Below are positions 24,632-36,605 of a stretch of 64,000 nt of DNA, piece by piece. The first letter of the stretch is position 1; each line of letters starts with the position of its first letter. The translations under genes and the position numbers were made by a program. The notes beneath the pieces were generated by a model, which saw nothing but the letters and a program-made list of their open reading frames with translations, ran no database searches and was not told where the DNA came from. The stretch is from Zhengitettix transpicula (Eukaryota; Arthropoda; Insecta; Orthoptera; Tetrigidae). The stretch is from NCBI GenBank assembly GCA_037074705.1, contig CM073593.1, positions 109,652,483 through 109,716,482 on the forward strand, given 5' to 3'.

Positions 24632-25110
24632 CTTTTTTAGGGTAACAGGCTACATGTGGGTAATCCACATGGTGGCAACTGCCTTTTAATAGCACAGGAA
24701 GGGATTTGAAAGGGGGAATGCGGAAGGGTGGAAGAAGGTAGCCAAGGGTTAACTAGGGGCCCCTGGGCTATGGTTTAAGGATCCTACCCGGCAATTGGCC
24801 TAAAGGTGATGCAGGGAAAACCCTAGAAAAACCTGCATCAGGTAGGTCAGGCATTAGGTACTTGTCCCACGCCCTTCCAATAGCGGGACAGGGGTTTGCT
24901 GTGTGGGGTCGTAGCTTTCCCTCGCCATGCCTTGACCGGTTTAGGAGGCAGCTGGCCGAGTATTCCAATAGGAATAGCGGACAACTCTTACCGTATGCCC
25001 AAGATCGGTGACCCCGGAACATACATCTCTCAAAACAGGCCACTGGCTTGTGGGAACCTTAGTTCAAAACGGAGAGAGGAGAAGGCATCCCCAAAGGTAG
25101 CCCCTTCCAT
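24632..25110 (-). mobile_element. Family A retroposon, copy 6
   Basis: On the plus strand it starts CTTTTTTAGGGTAACAGGCT, the reverse complement of the A-tailed 3' end. It runs through CCTGCATCAGGTAGGTCAGG to CATCCCCAAAGGTAGCC. The extreme 5' hairpin part is missing. Confidence 0.87.
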
Positions 25111-25261
25111 CTAATAATTCCAAATAATTCAGAATTTAAACATTTGATAATCGAAAAATCTTGATACGAGTTTATATTTTCTGGAAAAAAAATTCTGTAG
25201 TTAGGTTTAACTATTTTTTCTCCCATGTATAATTTAATTAATAGACATTTATCGTGACGGT

Positions 25262-25366
25262 GTTGAGCGGACGTTTCGGCACGTTCCTCGGACCGTGTAA
25301 GAGCAGGTTTCCTTTCCTCCGCAGACAACGTTTCGGGACAGACCTGCGCCTCGTCCGAAGACGTCA
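25262..25366 (-). repeat. Two GAAACGT motifs in direct repeat
   Basis: On the minus strand, GGACGAGGCGCAGGTCTGTC then CCGAAACGTTGTCTG, followed ~60 nt later by GGTCCGAGGAACGTG then CCGAAACGTCCG. Both lie inside a long open frame (25059-25499). The CTGA box is altered in both. Confidence 0.5.
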
Positions 25367-26360
25367 CGTTGAGCAGTTCAGTTAGCGTAACGAGCCTGTT
25401 TATTGTGATTATTCTTTCTACTTTATTAATCCGCCCCCTCCCACCCACTTGCTTGAGGACCTTCTTCACTACAACTCCTTGAGCCAGGATAATGGCCACA
25501 GCAGCGTAAACGCGACCAGGTCTTCTCTAAATCAACAGTAATTAACGTTACGACGCCAGGACCTTGTAATTCATATTTGCATTTTATGGTTTCGCTCCCA
25601 AAATTGGCGGAGCAAAATAGATGAAGTAGTTTTATTTAATATATTTATTCAAGGAGACAGATAAATTTTTTTTGGGAGGGGGGGGGGGGAGTCCTTGGTC
25701 GCGGACATGTGAAAGAGAAACTGTGGCTGGTATCTTCAGTGAATAAAGACGACCAATTTTTTTTTCCAAAATCTGCTTTGTAAACGTTCATCTTCATGAA
25801 TTAGTAAAATAGAATTGTTAGAAACGCTTTCTAATAGAGATCCATTAATACAAGACTAATAGAATAAAAACCTTCAGGACTTGATAATGTCAGGATTATT
25901 TTTTTGTAGTATCACCGTTAATTAATTGTATTTAAAGTCATTAATTAATTATCAATGTTAGTCATATTCTAGAGACAAATAAGGATTGTGTTGCAGGTTA
26001 ACATAACCTGGTTTCTAATTAGCAGTTCCTGTAATGACGAATCCTGCCTGTTTCCTTAACCGAGGACTGCTAATGGAAATCAATTAACCCGCGCGCCTAA
26101 TACACCACATCTGTAAATTTAATTGCGAGAAAATTGATGAACAGAAACAATTATGTAACTATTTTAATCCAATTAAGACGACGCAACAGGACGAACTTCA
26201 CGAGGACGAACTTTGGCTTCCAGTGTTGGCAGCCTAGAAATATATTTTTTCTTTTACCTTAAATAATAATGACGAAAAAAATATCTGATTTTTATAATTA
26301 TATTGAAAAATATGAGGCATAGTCAGGAAATTCTGTTTATTAACAAAAAAATTAATCATA
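25367..26360. other. Unassigned stretch
   Basis: A G-rich run sits at 25675-25690. The remainder is AT-rich without recognised features. Confidence 0.4.
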
Positions 26361-26789
26361 CGACGTTTCGTCTCCTTTTCAGGACCTCATCAGGTCGGAC
26401 TGTTTTATTCTACAATATATAAATTAATGACATAGGTATGTATAAAGTTTTTAAATCCAAATTGTAAGTGAAAATAAATAAATTAAAATAACGTGTAATT
26501 GTCCTTAAAATAAAACTATAAATTCTTATGTCACAGACATTTAAAAATATATATTTCATTTTATGAATTACTTATTAAATTACGTTTCAGTCCTCATGTG
26601 GGAGCCGTCTTCAGGCGTAGTTCACATGAAGACGTGTCGTAATTTAATTAATTAAATATTTTTAAAAATGTCTTTTATTGACTGTTTTAATCATCAAATT
26701 TACTGAAGCAGACGTAAAACTTGATATAATTATGTTATAAATCGTAAATTAAAAGCTTTTCCATCCCTGAAGAGGTCGCGAAACGTTGT
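26361..26789. repeat. Cluster of three CCTGAAGA/GAAACGT motifs
   Basis: Minus copies lie at 26361-26394 (CCTGATGAGGTCC, then GAGACGAAACGTCGT) and 26581-26615 (CCTGAAGACGGCTCC, then GGACTGAAACGTA). A plus copy lies at 26766-26789, where the spacer is collapsed (CCTGAAGAGGTCGCGAAACG). The first is the best match to a hammerhead CUGAUGA box. Confidence 0.7.
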
Positions 26790-27533
26790 ATATTTAATAT
26801 TTGTTAATAAGCATAATTTTTTGACTGAAGGCCGTATAACATTTTATGTTACACTTGTGGAGGATTTCTTTTTTTTATTTGTGTGTGTGTGTGTAATTGT
26901 TCATAGCCGCAAACGACAAATGATCTGTCCTGGTATCCACTTACCCCCTTACGTAGGAGGACACCATTCCTGGCTCCTTGTCAGATCTGTTAAGAAACCC
27001 CCAAGGTACTTGAGGAACTTTTACAGTGATGACGTCAGCGTGTTTCTGTAGTTGTATTAATTAGTAGAGAAGTTTTAAGGATAAGGAAGGAGGCCTGAGG
27101 CCACTTTACAACCCACGTGACCCTGGTAATAAAGGGTCGTAAACTGCAAGTGTCTTTATTTGCTTTCATGCTCCTCTCTTCGTTACATTATTTTTTTAAA
27201 AAAAAAAACCGTGCATCCCAGTTGCCATAAAATTCAAGGGACTTCGTTCAAATATCCGACTGTATCCTTCTTACTGGTTCCTCTGGGTCACTGCAGCCAC
27301 GTCGATGCACAGCAAAATGGTTTCGTGATCCTATGTCTCGTGTTACAAAGACAAAGGTCAAGTCTTCCCCCGTATTTTTGACTTCTGGGTAAACATTAAA
27401 ACCTCTGAAGCAGTTTAATAACATTTGTAACTTCTAAAGATTATTATTAAAGTGGGTAAATTTTTCATTTGATCGCCCTTCATGACCTTCCATGTCTTTT
27501 TCAATATTCCGAGATACGCAATCTATCTTCTAG
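26790..27533. other. Unassigned stretch
   Basis: It contains a short GT run (26880-26894) and one TGACGTCA at 27029. No gene is recognised. Confidence 0.35.
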
Positions 27534-27870
27534 AGTGTGTGTGTGTGTGTGTGTCTGCATGTTCCTTATAGAAATCTACACCTATGAAGCAACTTCCGTA
27601 CACGTGTTCCTTGCGACCAAGGATACAAACACTGTGGGGGGCTGAGACACGTCTACCACCACGGCGGATAAATATTTTTTTTAGAGCTCAAAGAGATTGA
27701 TAGTGTTTTTCTACCGATGTTATATGTGTGTAATTTCAACCCCTTACAGAAAATAACGTAAACACAACCGAGATTGGAGTCAAATCCATGGTTATGGATG
27801 TCGCTGAGTTTAATTATTTAACCCCATATTTATTTAATACTATTGAATGTTAATGTTGTCTGTTATTCGG
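27534..27870 (-). repeat. Family C block
   Basis: It starts with a GT microsatellite (27534-27553), the complement of the CA tract at the family's distal end. It continues through ACACTGTGGGGGGCTGAGAC and CCAAGATTGGAGTC-like words to ATGGATGTCGCTGAGTTTAA. Confidence 0.75.
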
Positions 27871-28187
27871 TTAATTTATTTTTCTAATTAATACTGTAGA
27901 ATGTTTTTATGTCGCCCTAGAACTAGAACCAGTTGATTTAATTAACTATATTTAAGAAACTGTGTGTTGTTTAAGTCTTCCTGAAACACTGAAAGTGTTA
28001 CAGGATTACTACCGGTGGTTAAAGGAAAATAAAGACGTTTCTCAACGACGCAAAGGCCAGCAAAAATATGATTAGATACATTTTAAGACCGTAGAAGAGA
28101 CATTAAAGGTGGACTGGAGACACTGGAAGAAATTAATTCCAAAACGACTGTTGCTCTTGTGTCTGGAGCCGACGCTCCTCGGACCAC

Positions 28188-28188
<1 letters not shown>
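27871..28188. other. Unassigned stretch
   Basis: I see nothing supportable between the family C block and the long GT run. Confidence 0.35.

Positions 28189-28281
<93 letters not shown>
28189..28281. repeat. (GT)45 microsatellite
   Basis: About 90 bp of uninterrupted GT, the longest perfect simple repeat in the window. The Cys/Val and His/Thr open frames across it are artefacts. Confidence 0.98.
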
Positions 28282-28282
<1 letters not shown>

Positions 28283-29282
28283 AGAGCGGGAAAAAGTATT
28301 CCTAAAGCGACTGCTGGTAATTGGAGACCTGGCAGCCAATTAACCACTTGAGCCAATTAACGTGTTCAGTTTCCCGCGGAATATCGGAAGCCGAGGTGGT
28401 GTTGAGATAACGAGACTACACACGGTAATTACCCTGGTGTATGGCGATGGCTCAGGAAAGGAAGCCGCATTACCAATGCAATGTTGAATTGTATTATTCT
28501 AATTAGCCTCACCGTGAGACTGTAGCGGCCATTGTCCTCTGAATTATCCTTATGAAACCATTCAGCTTCCAAACTGAATTAAAGCAAGGGCTTGCTCCTT
28601 TTTGTAGTCGCAGTGAACGTGCCGCCGCGTTTTTTCTTTTTTTCATTTGGCCGAAACCGATTGGAAAGTTCTCCAAACGTTTGTAGAGGGACGGAGGGGG
28701 TAGTTTTATTTTATTGCGGAACGCCGCTAAAGGGAAGGGAAGGGAAAGGGGATGAACTCTCCCTGTATGTCTGTTTCCTTTGTTTTCTGGCACAAACATT
28801 TAATCCGCAGTTTCACGTTCATCCCCTGTTGTAAAGGTATAGAAACACAGGCAGTCCTGCCAACTGTCCGCACCATGAAGCACACGTGGCGATGATATCA
28901 ATCAGGGGTTGCGATTGTTCCGGACTGGTGAAATTTGTAAGGGTGGCATGAATGAATGAATCTATTAAACTACAAAATGGACCGGTGGTAGTCAGGACAT
29001 TAGAAACAATTAAGGACTTATGCAATATGCTCGTCTCTGTTGCACTCCGCTTGTTTGTAGCATCTCTGAACCTTGGACCAATAACAGGGAAATGTATCAA
29101 AACCTGCTGTAGATAATTTAGTCCAATCAGAAATCGTTCTCTTTACAAAAGAAAAATGTAACAGCTGTGTCACGAAACAGACGGCAACGTCGCACGTTAG
29201 ACACTTATGTTGATGCAAATTATCATATAATAAATTGTAAGTAAGACTCCATCATTTATATTAATACATAATTTTATTATAA
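28282..29282. other. Unassigned stretch
   Basis: Short open frames on both strands at 28.5-29.2 kb have no domain I recognise. Confidence 0.35.
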
Positions 29283-30205
29283 ACTACGTGGATGCCCGGC
29301 GTTGTCATATTTAAACTCAGCGACATCCATAACCCCGGATTTGACTCCATTCTCGGTTATTTTCTTGTAACGCCCCTCCACCCCCCACCCCCACGTAACG
29401 TTCTCCCCTCCAATGCCGAAAGGGGTTCAAGTTATACACAAATAACATCGGTAGAAGTACCATTCATATCATTGACCCCGACAAATAATTATTCCACGAA
29501 AAAATCGACCGTTTCACATGTTTGAAAATTTTGTCCCCCATCCAACCCTACTAGGGGAAGTTAAACAGAAAGTTGAATATCATAATGAAACTCAGTGACT
29601 ACAATAACCCCGGATTAGACACCAATCTCGACTGTTTTTGTGTTATTTTTTTGTACTGCCACTCAACCCCCACCCTTAAGGGTGTTTCCCTTCCCAAGCC
29701 CGAAAGTGGCTGAAATTATAGACAAAAATTTTTTATAAATCTCATTGATCCCCAAATATATCAAAAATCATCCGGTTAACATGTTTGAAAATTTCTACCC
29801 CCCAACCCACAACCGCCTAGCCCCTCCCACCCCCGTGCGTTACCCAGATTCTCATAATTAAATTCATCGACATCCATAACCCTGGATTTGACTTCAATCT
29901 CGGTTGTACTCGCGTTATTTTCTTGTAACAACCCTCCAAATCTCCCCCCTCCCCACCCCCGCCCCAGAATGGTGCTTCTTTTCCATGCAGTAAAAGTTAA
30001 AAATTATACTAAGATAACATCGGTAGAAACACTAGTAATTTATTTGACCCCGAAAAATATTTATCCGGCACGTTTTACCTTGTTTGAATATTTCCACCCC
30101 TGCTCTTTGGGGGGTGGTAGACGTGTTTGTTTCCTGGTCGCAAGGAATATGTGTAATTTACTTGTAAAAGGAACACGCAAACAAACACTGTTTTATTTAT
30201 TACAT
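29283..30205 (+). repeat. Family C block with three tandem ~270 bp units
   Basis: ACTCAGCGACATCCATAACC at about 29320, ACTCAGTGACTACAATAACC at 29589 and a diverged CATCGACATCCATAACCCTG near 29863 mark three head-to-tail units. Each has a C-rich run, an AAAGGGGTT-type word and TATTTATTC. The last ends near AACACTGTTTTATTTATTA. Confidence 0.8.
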
Positions 30206-30884
30206 AGAGAATATTAATTATAAAACTGAATTGACTACTTGAGGGTGAATTATTCGGTTCTTCAAAACTACAGACAACATTTAAATATGCAGAAACACGT
30301 TCGTAATAATTACAGTGCGTTCAAAGATCAATTTACTAGATACTCTTTTTTTAAAAAAAATTAAGTGTAAAATCATCCCCGTACGGGAACAGAGATATTA
30401 AGGACGCCGACCTGTGACGTAATTCCACTTGACGCGAATATTGGCAATATGGCGGCGGAGAGACGAAGCCTAATTAGACGTTGGAGATATTTAATTTGCT
30501 TGAGCGTCTTCACCGGAAGTATTCATTAGCAAGGAATATGTATTAAGGGAGCAAAGACTCTCCTGCACTTCCCCCGGAAAAGAAGTCGTGTCCCGTTAAG
30601 AATTAATTTATTTTTTCGTCGAAGTAATTTAATTTTGTGTCACTCAGCCTGAAGTTTGGAGGAGACGTTGGGCAATATTGAAGATCCTTAAAATATATAT
30701 TCGACATTTTATCCCAGCAAGAAAACACGACTATGGGGCTGATTTCTCGATTAATTTAGAGGATTTTTAACGGTGTAATTCGTCTTATTAAGTCGAAATT
30801 TATTTCGTCAACCCCCATTTCAAAAGTTTGACATGTGAAGTAAAACAACTCCTGCGTTGAAAGAGAACTTTCCCAGCCTCACCA
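30206..30884. other. Unassigned stretch
   Basis: No gene or repeat family is recognised. Confidence 0.35.
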
Positions 30885-31420
30885 CCCCCTGATTTTAAAT
30901 TCCACCCCCACCCCTAGAGTCAGCCGATGTGTCTTAACCCCTCAGTGATTGTTCCTGGATCGCGAGTAACATATGAATACAGTCTGCTTGAAATTGGTCT
31001 ACGGAAATTTGTTTCAACCCCTTCCACCCCCACTCCTAGGGGCTGAACTACATCTTAACCGGCACGGTAAATGTAACAATTAAAATCACTGACTTCTGTA
31101 ACCCTGGATTTGACATCAATCTCGGCTGTTCCCCGTTATTTTTAAAGACTCCCCTCAACCCTTATTAAGGGTTTGAAATTATGCACTAAACATCTGGAGA
31201 GAAAGTTAATAACATAGACTCCATAAAGCAATTAATCGACGCTAATATCGGCCATTTTAGTATGTTTTAAATATCACCCCCATTCGTCGCCCTTGGGTGT
31301 TTCCTAACGCTTCGAAAATCGGACGGAAACTTTGGCACAGGGGGTGCGTTCGCACAACAACACACCAATGTGTCATCGTAATCGAATGAACGGTTTAGGA
31401 GTGCTCAGACTGACATTCAT
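30885..31420 (+). repeat. Family C block (subtype C2)
   Basis: It shares CCCTAGAGTC and TGTGTCTTAACCCCTCAGTG with the block at 0.4-1.1 kb, and GAACGGTTTAGGAG at its distal end. It runs into the TA/GA microsatellite. Confidence 0.7.
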
Positions 31421-31422
31421 GA

Positions 31423-31423
<1 letters not shown>

Positions 31424-31515
<92 letters not shown>
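31424..31515. repeat. (TA)20(GA)24 compound microsatellite
   Basis: Uninterrupted TA dinucleotides to about 31464, then GA dinucleotides to about 31512. Confidence 0.97.
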
Positions 31516-31516
<1 letters not shown>

Positions 31517-31890
31517 AGGAGAAGTCCGAGGAGCACCCTCTCCTCTTTGTCTACACCTGATCACCGGGGCAGCGAGGGACCGGATGCCTCCGAGACGAGG
31601 ATCTTGCCCTTCGGAGGTTAAGCCACGAGATCAAGGGCGAGGAAACGAGGCGGCCATCGCCGACAACGGAGAAGTGGCAATTAAACGCCGCAACACGCAA
31701 CGCGGAAGACTCGCGGACGAGTGCGGTTCCTCCATTGAGAGACTGAAATACATTGATCTCGTTCGAAAACTGAAACGGTCCACTTGACACACCCCGGGGA
31801 CATTCACGACCGCAACCTGCGATGTTCTTGTAAATAAAATCGACTGCTTCTACACCCGAGGAGAAATTCACCCAATTTCGTACACAAGCT
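31516..31890. other. GC-rich, apparently single-copy stretch, open on both strands
   Basis: The plus frame runs through 31787 and a minus frame covers 31551-31871. Composition is clearly richer in GC and CpG than the flanks. I find no domain, splice context or second copy in the window. It could be an exon, a CpG-rich regulatory patch or part of an element; none is supported. Confidence 0.3.
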
Positions 31891-31894
31891 CATT

Positions 31895-32240
31895 TATAAC
31901 AGGCTACAAACACTGCGGGGGTGAGACACGTCTACCAACCCCCAGGAGCAAGGATGGGAATTTTAAAACATGGTAAAACGACCGATATTTGGGTCGGATA
32001 AATAGTTTTAGGGGTCAAAGAGATTTATAATGTTTCTATCGATGTTATCTGTGTATAATTTGAACCCCTTACAGCTTGGGAAAGGAGAATCTTTAGGGGG
32101 TGGGGATGTAGGGGCGAGACAAGAAAATAACGCGAAAACAACCGAGATTGGAGTCAAATCCGTGGTTATGGATGTCGCTGAGTTTAATTATGACAACCCC
32201 GGGCAACGCCGTGCACCCAGAGAGTTTGTAATAAATAAAA
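31895..32240 (-). repeat. Family C block
   Basis: Reading left to right: CAAACACTGCGGGGGTGAGA, CGATGTTATCTGTGTATAAT, GAGATTGGAGTCAAATCC, ATGGATGTCGCTGAGTTTAA, and CCCGGGCAACGCCG at the end. This is the complete family order in reverse complement. Confidence 0.8.
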
Positions 32241-32422
32241 GTCATTGTGAACCTGTGAAATAGCGCGGGGAATCTGTGACGTCACTTCCGTTACCTTGAC
32301 GAATAATAAATAACACAAAAACATAGACAAAAACATTCAATAAACCTCGCTTCGCCGTCATTTAGAGGACTGTAACCTATTATTTTTCAAAACATTTTAA
32401 TTTTACTAAACAATTTGGTACA

Positions 32423-32640
32423 TACGAGGGTGAATCAAATATAAACGAGACATTTGGACCTGCGCGCGCAATAGTAATGGAAGAACGTTGCGCTGTTATT
32501 GGCTGTTAGGTTGGTTTGTCAGGAGTGGGGGAAGCACGTGACTCATCATCATAGACTCGCTCAGTGTCCATCGTTACGATGTCCGAGCAGGAGGTACCTC
32601 CCTCTATTGCGCAACGTAATATGCAAATGTATTGGTTTTA
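32423..32640 (+). mobile_element. 5' remnant of a mariner-like DNA transposon
   Basis: After a TA dinucleotide the sequence ACGAGGGTGAATCAAATATA resembles the terminal inverted repeats of irritans-type mariner elements as I recall them. About 155 bp inside, an ATG at 32579 opens a frame reading MSEQEVPPSIAQRN, plausible for the start of such a transposase, but the frame stops after ~20 codons. No matching 3' terminal repeat is seen, so the element is truncated; a GAAACGT motif starts 16 bp later. Confidence 0.55.
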
Positions 32641-32655
32641 AAATTGTATATTAAA

Positions 32656-32690
32656 CTTGAAGAGGTCACAACACAGGACGAAACGTAGTG
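32656..32690 (+). repeat. CCTGAAGA/GAAACGT motif copy
   Basis: CTTGAAGAGGTCACAACACA, then GGACGAAACGTAGTG. The spacer has complementary GTC/GAC ends. Confidence 0.65.
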
Positions 32691-33290
32691 TATTTAATGT
32701 TTTGTCAATAAAACCATAATTTTCTGACATGTATCTTTAAACGTTGTAAGAATCGGTTTCAGTGACTGCGATTAGCCCGTCCCAGATAGCCAGCGCCACC
32801 TCGCTGCAGCTGGGATCAGTCAAGGTTTCACTCGTCGCCAGGTAGATGCGGGCGCCGACATAAACACACACACACACACACACACGCACATATGTATGCA
32901 AAAATGTAATATTAAACGAGGTTTGCGGAGTTGCGAATGCGCCACGTCATAATTGCGCGTTACGTCATCCCCTCTACGTGCATGTGTTGTGCTTCGCCTC
33001 TCATCTCGCGGCTCTTCTCTTTCTCGTTTACATATCCATTGCAGTTTCCCCGTGTGTGTGTGTGTGTGTGGTCTCGTATTCGTCCAGGAATTATTTTGAT
33101 TGAAAAACTGGTAACATTTCTTCACCTATTCTACAATGTTTTTTAAAATTATTTTTGAGCCTTACCGTCGTAGAAGCTCAACCGCAATAACATTAGCAAG
33201 TTGCACCGTCACGGGAAAAAATTATTTTATACCCTTCAGTGTATTATTTTTTCTTTTTTTTTGTTAAACAAATTTTTTATATTTATTTTT
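32691..33290. other. Unassigned stretch with CA and GT tracts
   Basis: A CA run lies at 32863-32885 and a GT run at 33053-33070. No gene is recognised. Confidence 0.4.
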
Positions 33291-33990
33291 GTGAATACAA
33301 CACGGAAAAAAACACCCCCAAAAATAATCAAACGTGACCAAAGTCAATTTTGGCTGATGACGTGGCACATAATTGGATAATTATGATTTTAGTGTAATTG
33401 AGAATGACCCCTTAAATTTTCGTGTACATTTATAAGTCACTTAGGGGCAGTACAACGCACCGGGAGTATTTTTGACACTCTTAAGGCAGTGCTTGACTGT
33501 ATTAGGGGGTTCAGAGGATGTTTTAAAGTTTCTCAGGGTACAAAAAAAATTTTCTACTCTGTCAACAACGAACTGGGAAATATTTCTGACGCTCTTAGTC
33601 TCTTAATGCGTGTTTTTTAAACTGTTAATTTTAATATGTATTTTTTGTGAATATAATACGGTAAAAATAACCAAACATTTATGATCGAAATTTTTGTATT
33701 ATTATTATTTGAACATTTTTATTATTTTTCAAAGATACAACATGGTGGTCTGGTTTATCACATTAACTGGATAATTATGATTTTAGTGTAATTAGAATTC
33801 CCTGGGAATGACGCCTTAAAATTTATTTTTTTTAAATAAAAACCCCCTCCGTAGAAAATAAATATCTGTCCCTTGGGGTTGTCTCATAGAAAGCTCGGAC
33901 AGGCACGTACGTTGTTTCATATCTGCATCACAATCTCTTAGCAACCAGCAGATGTCATAGTAACGTGCTGCACTGAAGGGGTGAAGTTAG
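33291..33990. repeat. Family B block 1
   Basis: It contains TAATTGGATAATTATGATTT (twice, near 33371 and 33768), GCACCGGGAGTATTTTTGAC, and CCTTGGGGTTGTCTCATAGA with AAGCTCGGACAG. The same words appear at 37.8 kb in the same orientation and at 46.6-47.7 kb reversed. Confidence 0.7.
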
Positions 33991-34341
33991 CAAGTTTCCC
34001 CTAAGTTCAGCTCGTGCACGACTTGGCAACGTCGCGCCTCGGCGGTCGTGCATATTCAGGATGCGTTTTCGACTTCGATTCCTTTGTCAATATGTCTCAA
34101 TGGGGACTAATAGGGAGCAAGTGATTGGACGACGTTCCTCCAGCGTCATCCAGAATCCAGAGATCGATGGACCTCTTGTTAAATTGCTCGCAAGGGGAGT
34201 TATATTTTTTTTTTCTCTCGTCTGGAAGGGTCTGTGACGTAGCGTGGACGCAACAGGTAGCCAGAGACATTGCCTGGGAAAGCAGGGGGCGCTGGATTCG
34301 TCGTCAACCGCGTCGGAAACTTGACGAAAGCCACAAGTAAT
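33991..34341. other. Unassigned stretch
   Basis: Nothing supportable is seen between the family B and family C blocks. Confidence 0.35.
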
Positions 34342-35130
34342 TAACTAGCCGGGGTGCCCGGCGTCGCCCGGGTTGTCGTACGTCCATAACCCCCGATTAA
34401 ACTCCAATCTCGGTTCCTTTTCCGGTATTTTTATGTAACGCACCTCGATCCCCCCCCCCACCCAACACCCTAAGGATGCTGCCCCGACACACCGGAAGGG
34501 GTTGAACTCATTGACCCCGAAAAGTGTCTTTCGACGAATATATCGGCCTTTTAACGAGTTAGAAAATATCCACCCGCTTTACTGTGGGTTAAGCAGAAAG
34601 TTGAATGTCTAAATTAAACTCCGCGACGTCTACAACCCTGGATATGACTACAAATTTGTTTTTTTTCGCGTTTATCATCAAGGTAACGGAAGTGACGTCA
34701 CAGATTAGCCGCGCCATTTCACAGATTTACAATGACTTATTTAATACAAACTAACTGGGGTGCCCGGAGTTCCCCGGGTTGTCATAATTAAACTTAGCGA
34801 CATCCATAACCACGGATTTGACTCCAATATTTTTTGTTTTCGCGTTATTTTCTTGACTCGCCCCTACACCCCACCCCCTAAAGGTGCTACTTTCCCATGC
34901 TGTAAGAGGCTAAAATAAGACACAAATAACAAACAAGCAGTATCAATTTTTCTGACCTCTAAAAATATTTATCAGTCGTTTGAGCATGATTGAATATTTC
35001 CACGCGTCTTGCCCCATCAGTGTTTGTTTCCCGGTCGTAAGGAACGCGTGTAGGAAATTTGGTGATATTTTCTGTACGGTTGTAGATTTGTATAAGGAAC
35101 ACACACATGCACACACACACATGCAAACAT
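34342..35130 (+). repeat. Family C blocks (two starts)
   Basis: A start with TAGCCGGGGTGCCCGGCGTC at 34346 and a second with CTGGGGTGCCCGGAGTTCCC at 34754, each followed by family units. The block ends with an interrupted CA tract (35099-35122). Confidence 0.78.
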
Positions 35131-36165
35131 TCAGCATTATTTAACGGAAGATTCAAAGAAACACGACGTTTCGGTACGTCTTCGCACCTTTTTTCCGGTC
35201 TCTTCTGAGTGTTACTAAATTCTAAGAACCATTGTTGAGTAGAATTGTTGTGATATTTGGAAGACTTGAAGAAGGAATAATAAATACGTATAGAAACGTG
35301 TTTTTTTTTAAAAAAAATTAATTAAATGGTATAATATAATTGTATGTTGTTTGTGTGCATCCTCTTTATGGAAATTAAATCCCGTGGATAAATTTTGACC
35401 GAACATATTGTTAAAGAACACTGTGGGGGTGAGTTACCATATAATAATAACATCATGTTAGTCCCCTGGCAACGCGAGAGAATTTTTAATTAATGGTGTA
35501 TGAATATTTTAATGACCTCAAGTCGCCATTGACCAACAACCTCGGACGATTTACCAATTATTTCTTCCCCGCTCATTACATCCACGAGGCAAGGGTTTGA
35601 ACACCCTCCCTTCGTCGCTGGGACGTATTTCTTCGTCCAGAGCTCGACGCGTACCAAAATATTTATTTTTTCCTTCCAGGAGCGCGTCCGCGGGCTCGTA
35701 GAAGGTGAAGTAGGAGTAATGGACCATTAATAAAATTATGTGAGACACCAGGAGAGGAAAAAAAACCGGTTTCTGAGGAACGCAAGAGGCAAAGTCCGCG
35801 TTCTTCCTGTGGCGCCATCTTAATCGTCAGGGTCAAATTTGAAGACAACAAACAAATCCCCTCCGCATTCACCCCCCCCCCCACCACCTCCTTAAAAAAG
35901 ACTACAAAAAATTGCCTCGTGCAATATTCTTCCGCTAGAACTATTTTTTAACGTTAAATGTTACAAGAACGCGAGCCCTGGCAGTCGGAAAAATTTATTA
36001 CTTAAGTTGAAACATAATATTTTAGAGACACATTTTCTTAATTTTTTCTTAGATAAATTAAGTTAATTGTACACCCAATCAGGGCTGAAACGTTGTGTTT
36101 GGTTAAATGTTATGTTTAAAATCACAAAAAAAAAAAAAATTTCAGACTTGAAATTTATTTAAAAG
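35131..36165. other. Unassigned stretch with two degenerate GAAACGT motifs
   Basis: ACGACGTTTCGGTACGTC (35164, minus orientation) and CAGGGCTGAAACGTTGTG (36081, plus) are half-motifs. Poly-C lies at 35871-35881. No gene is recognised. Confidence 0.45.
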
Positions 36166-36171
36166 CATGTG

Positions 36172-36605
36172 TGAGGCTACTTGAGGGTAATCCACATGGT
36201 GGCGACTCCCCTTTAATAGCATAGGAAAGGGATGCGGAAGGGTAGAGGAAGGTAGCCAAGGGATAACTACGGCCCCCCAGGCTGTAGTTCAAGGATCCTA
36301 CCCGGCATTCGCAAGGAAAACCCTAGAGAAACATGCATCAGGTAGGTCGGGTATTTGGTACTTGTCCCACGCCCTTCCCTGGATGGCGGGGAGAGGGGTT
36401 TGCTGTGGGGACGCAGCATTCTCTTCTCCGTACCTCGACCAGTTTAGGAGGCAGCTGGCCGACTATTCCAATGCGAACAGTGAACAACTCTTACCGTATG
36501 CCCGAGGTCTGTGACCCCGGAAGATGCACCTCACAAAACAGGCCTCGGCTTGTGGGAACCTTAGTCCGAAAACAGAGAGAGGAAAAGGCATCCCCAAAGG
36601 TATGT
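36172..36605 (-). mobile_element. Family A retroposon, copy 7
   Basis: The left end reads GAGGCTACTTGAGGGTAATC and the right end stops at GGCATCCCCAAAGGTA. Small deletions lie near 36300. The A-rich end is not well preserved. Confidence 0.85.

Noticed and set aside
28072..28356. Cys/Val and His/Thr repeat proteins
   Set aside because: Translation of the (GT)n microsatellite.
31332..31787. 151-codon plus-strand frame
   Set aside because: About a third is translation of TA and GA microsatellites; the remainder has no recognisable domain or splice context.
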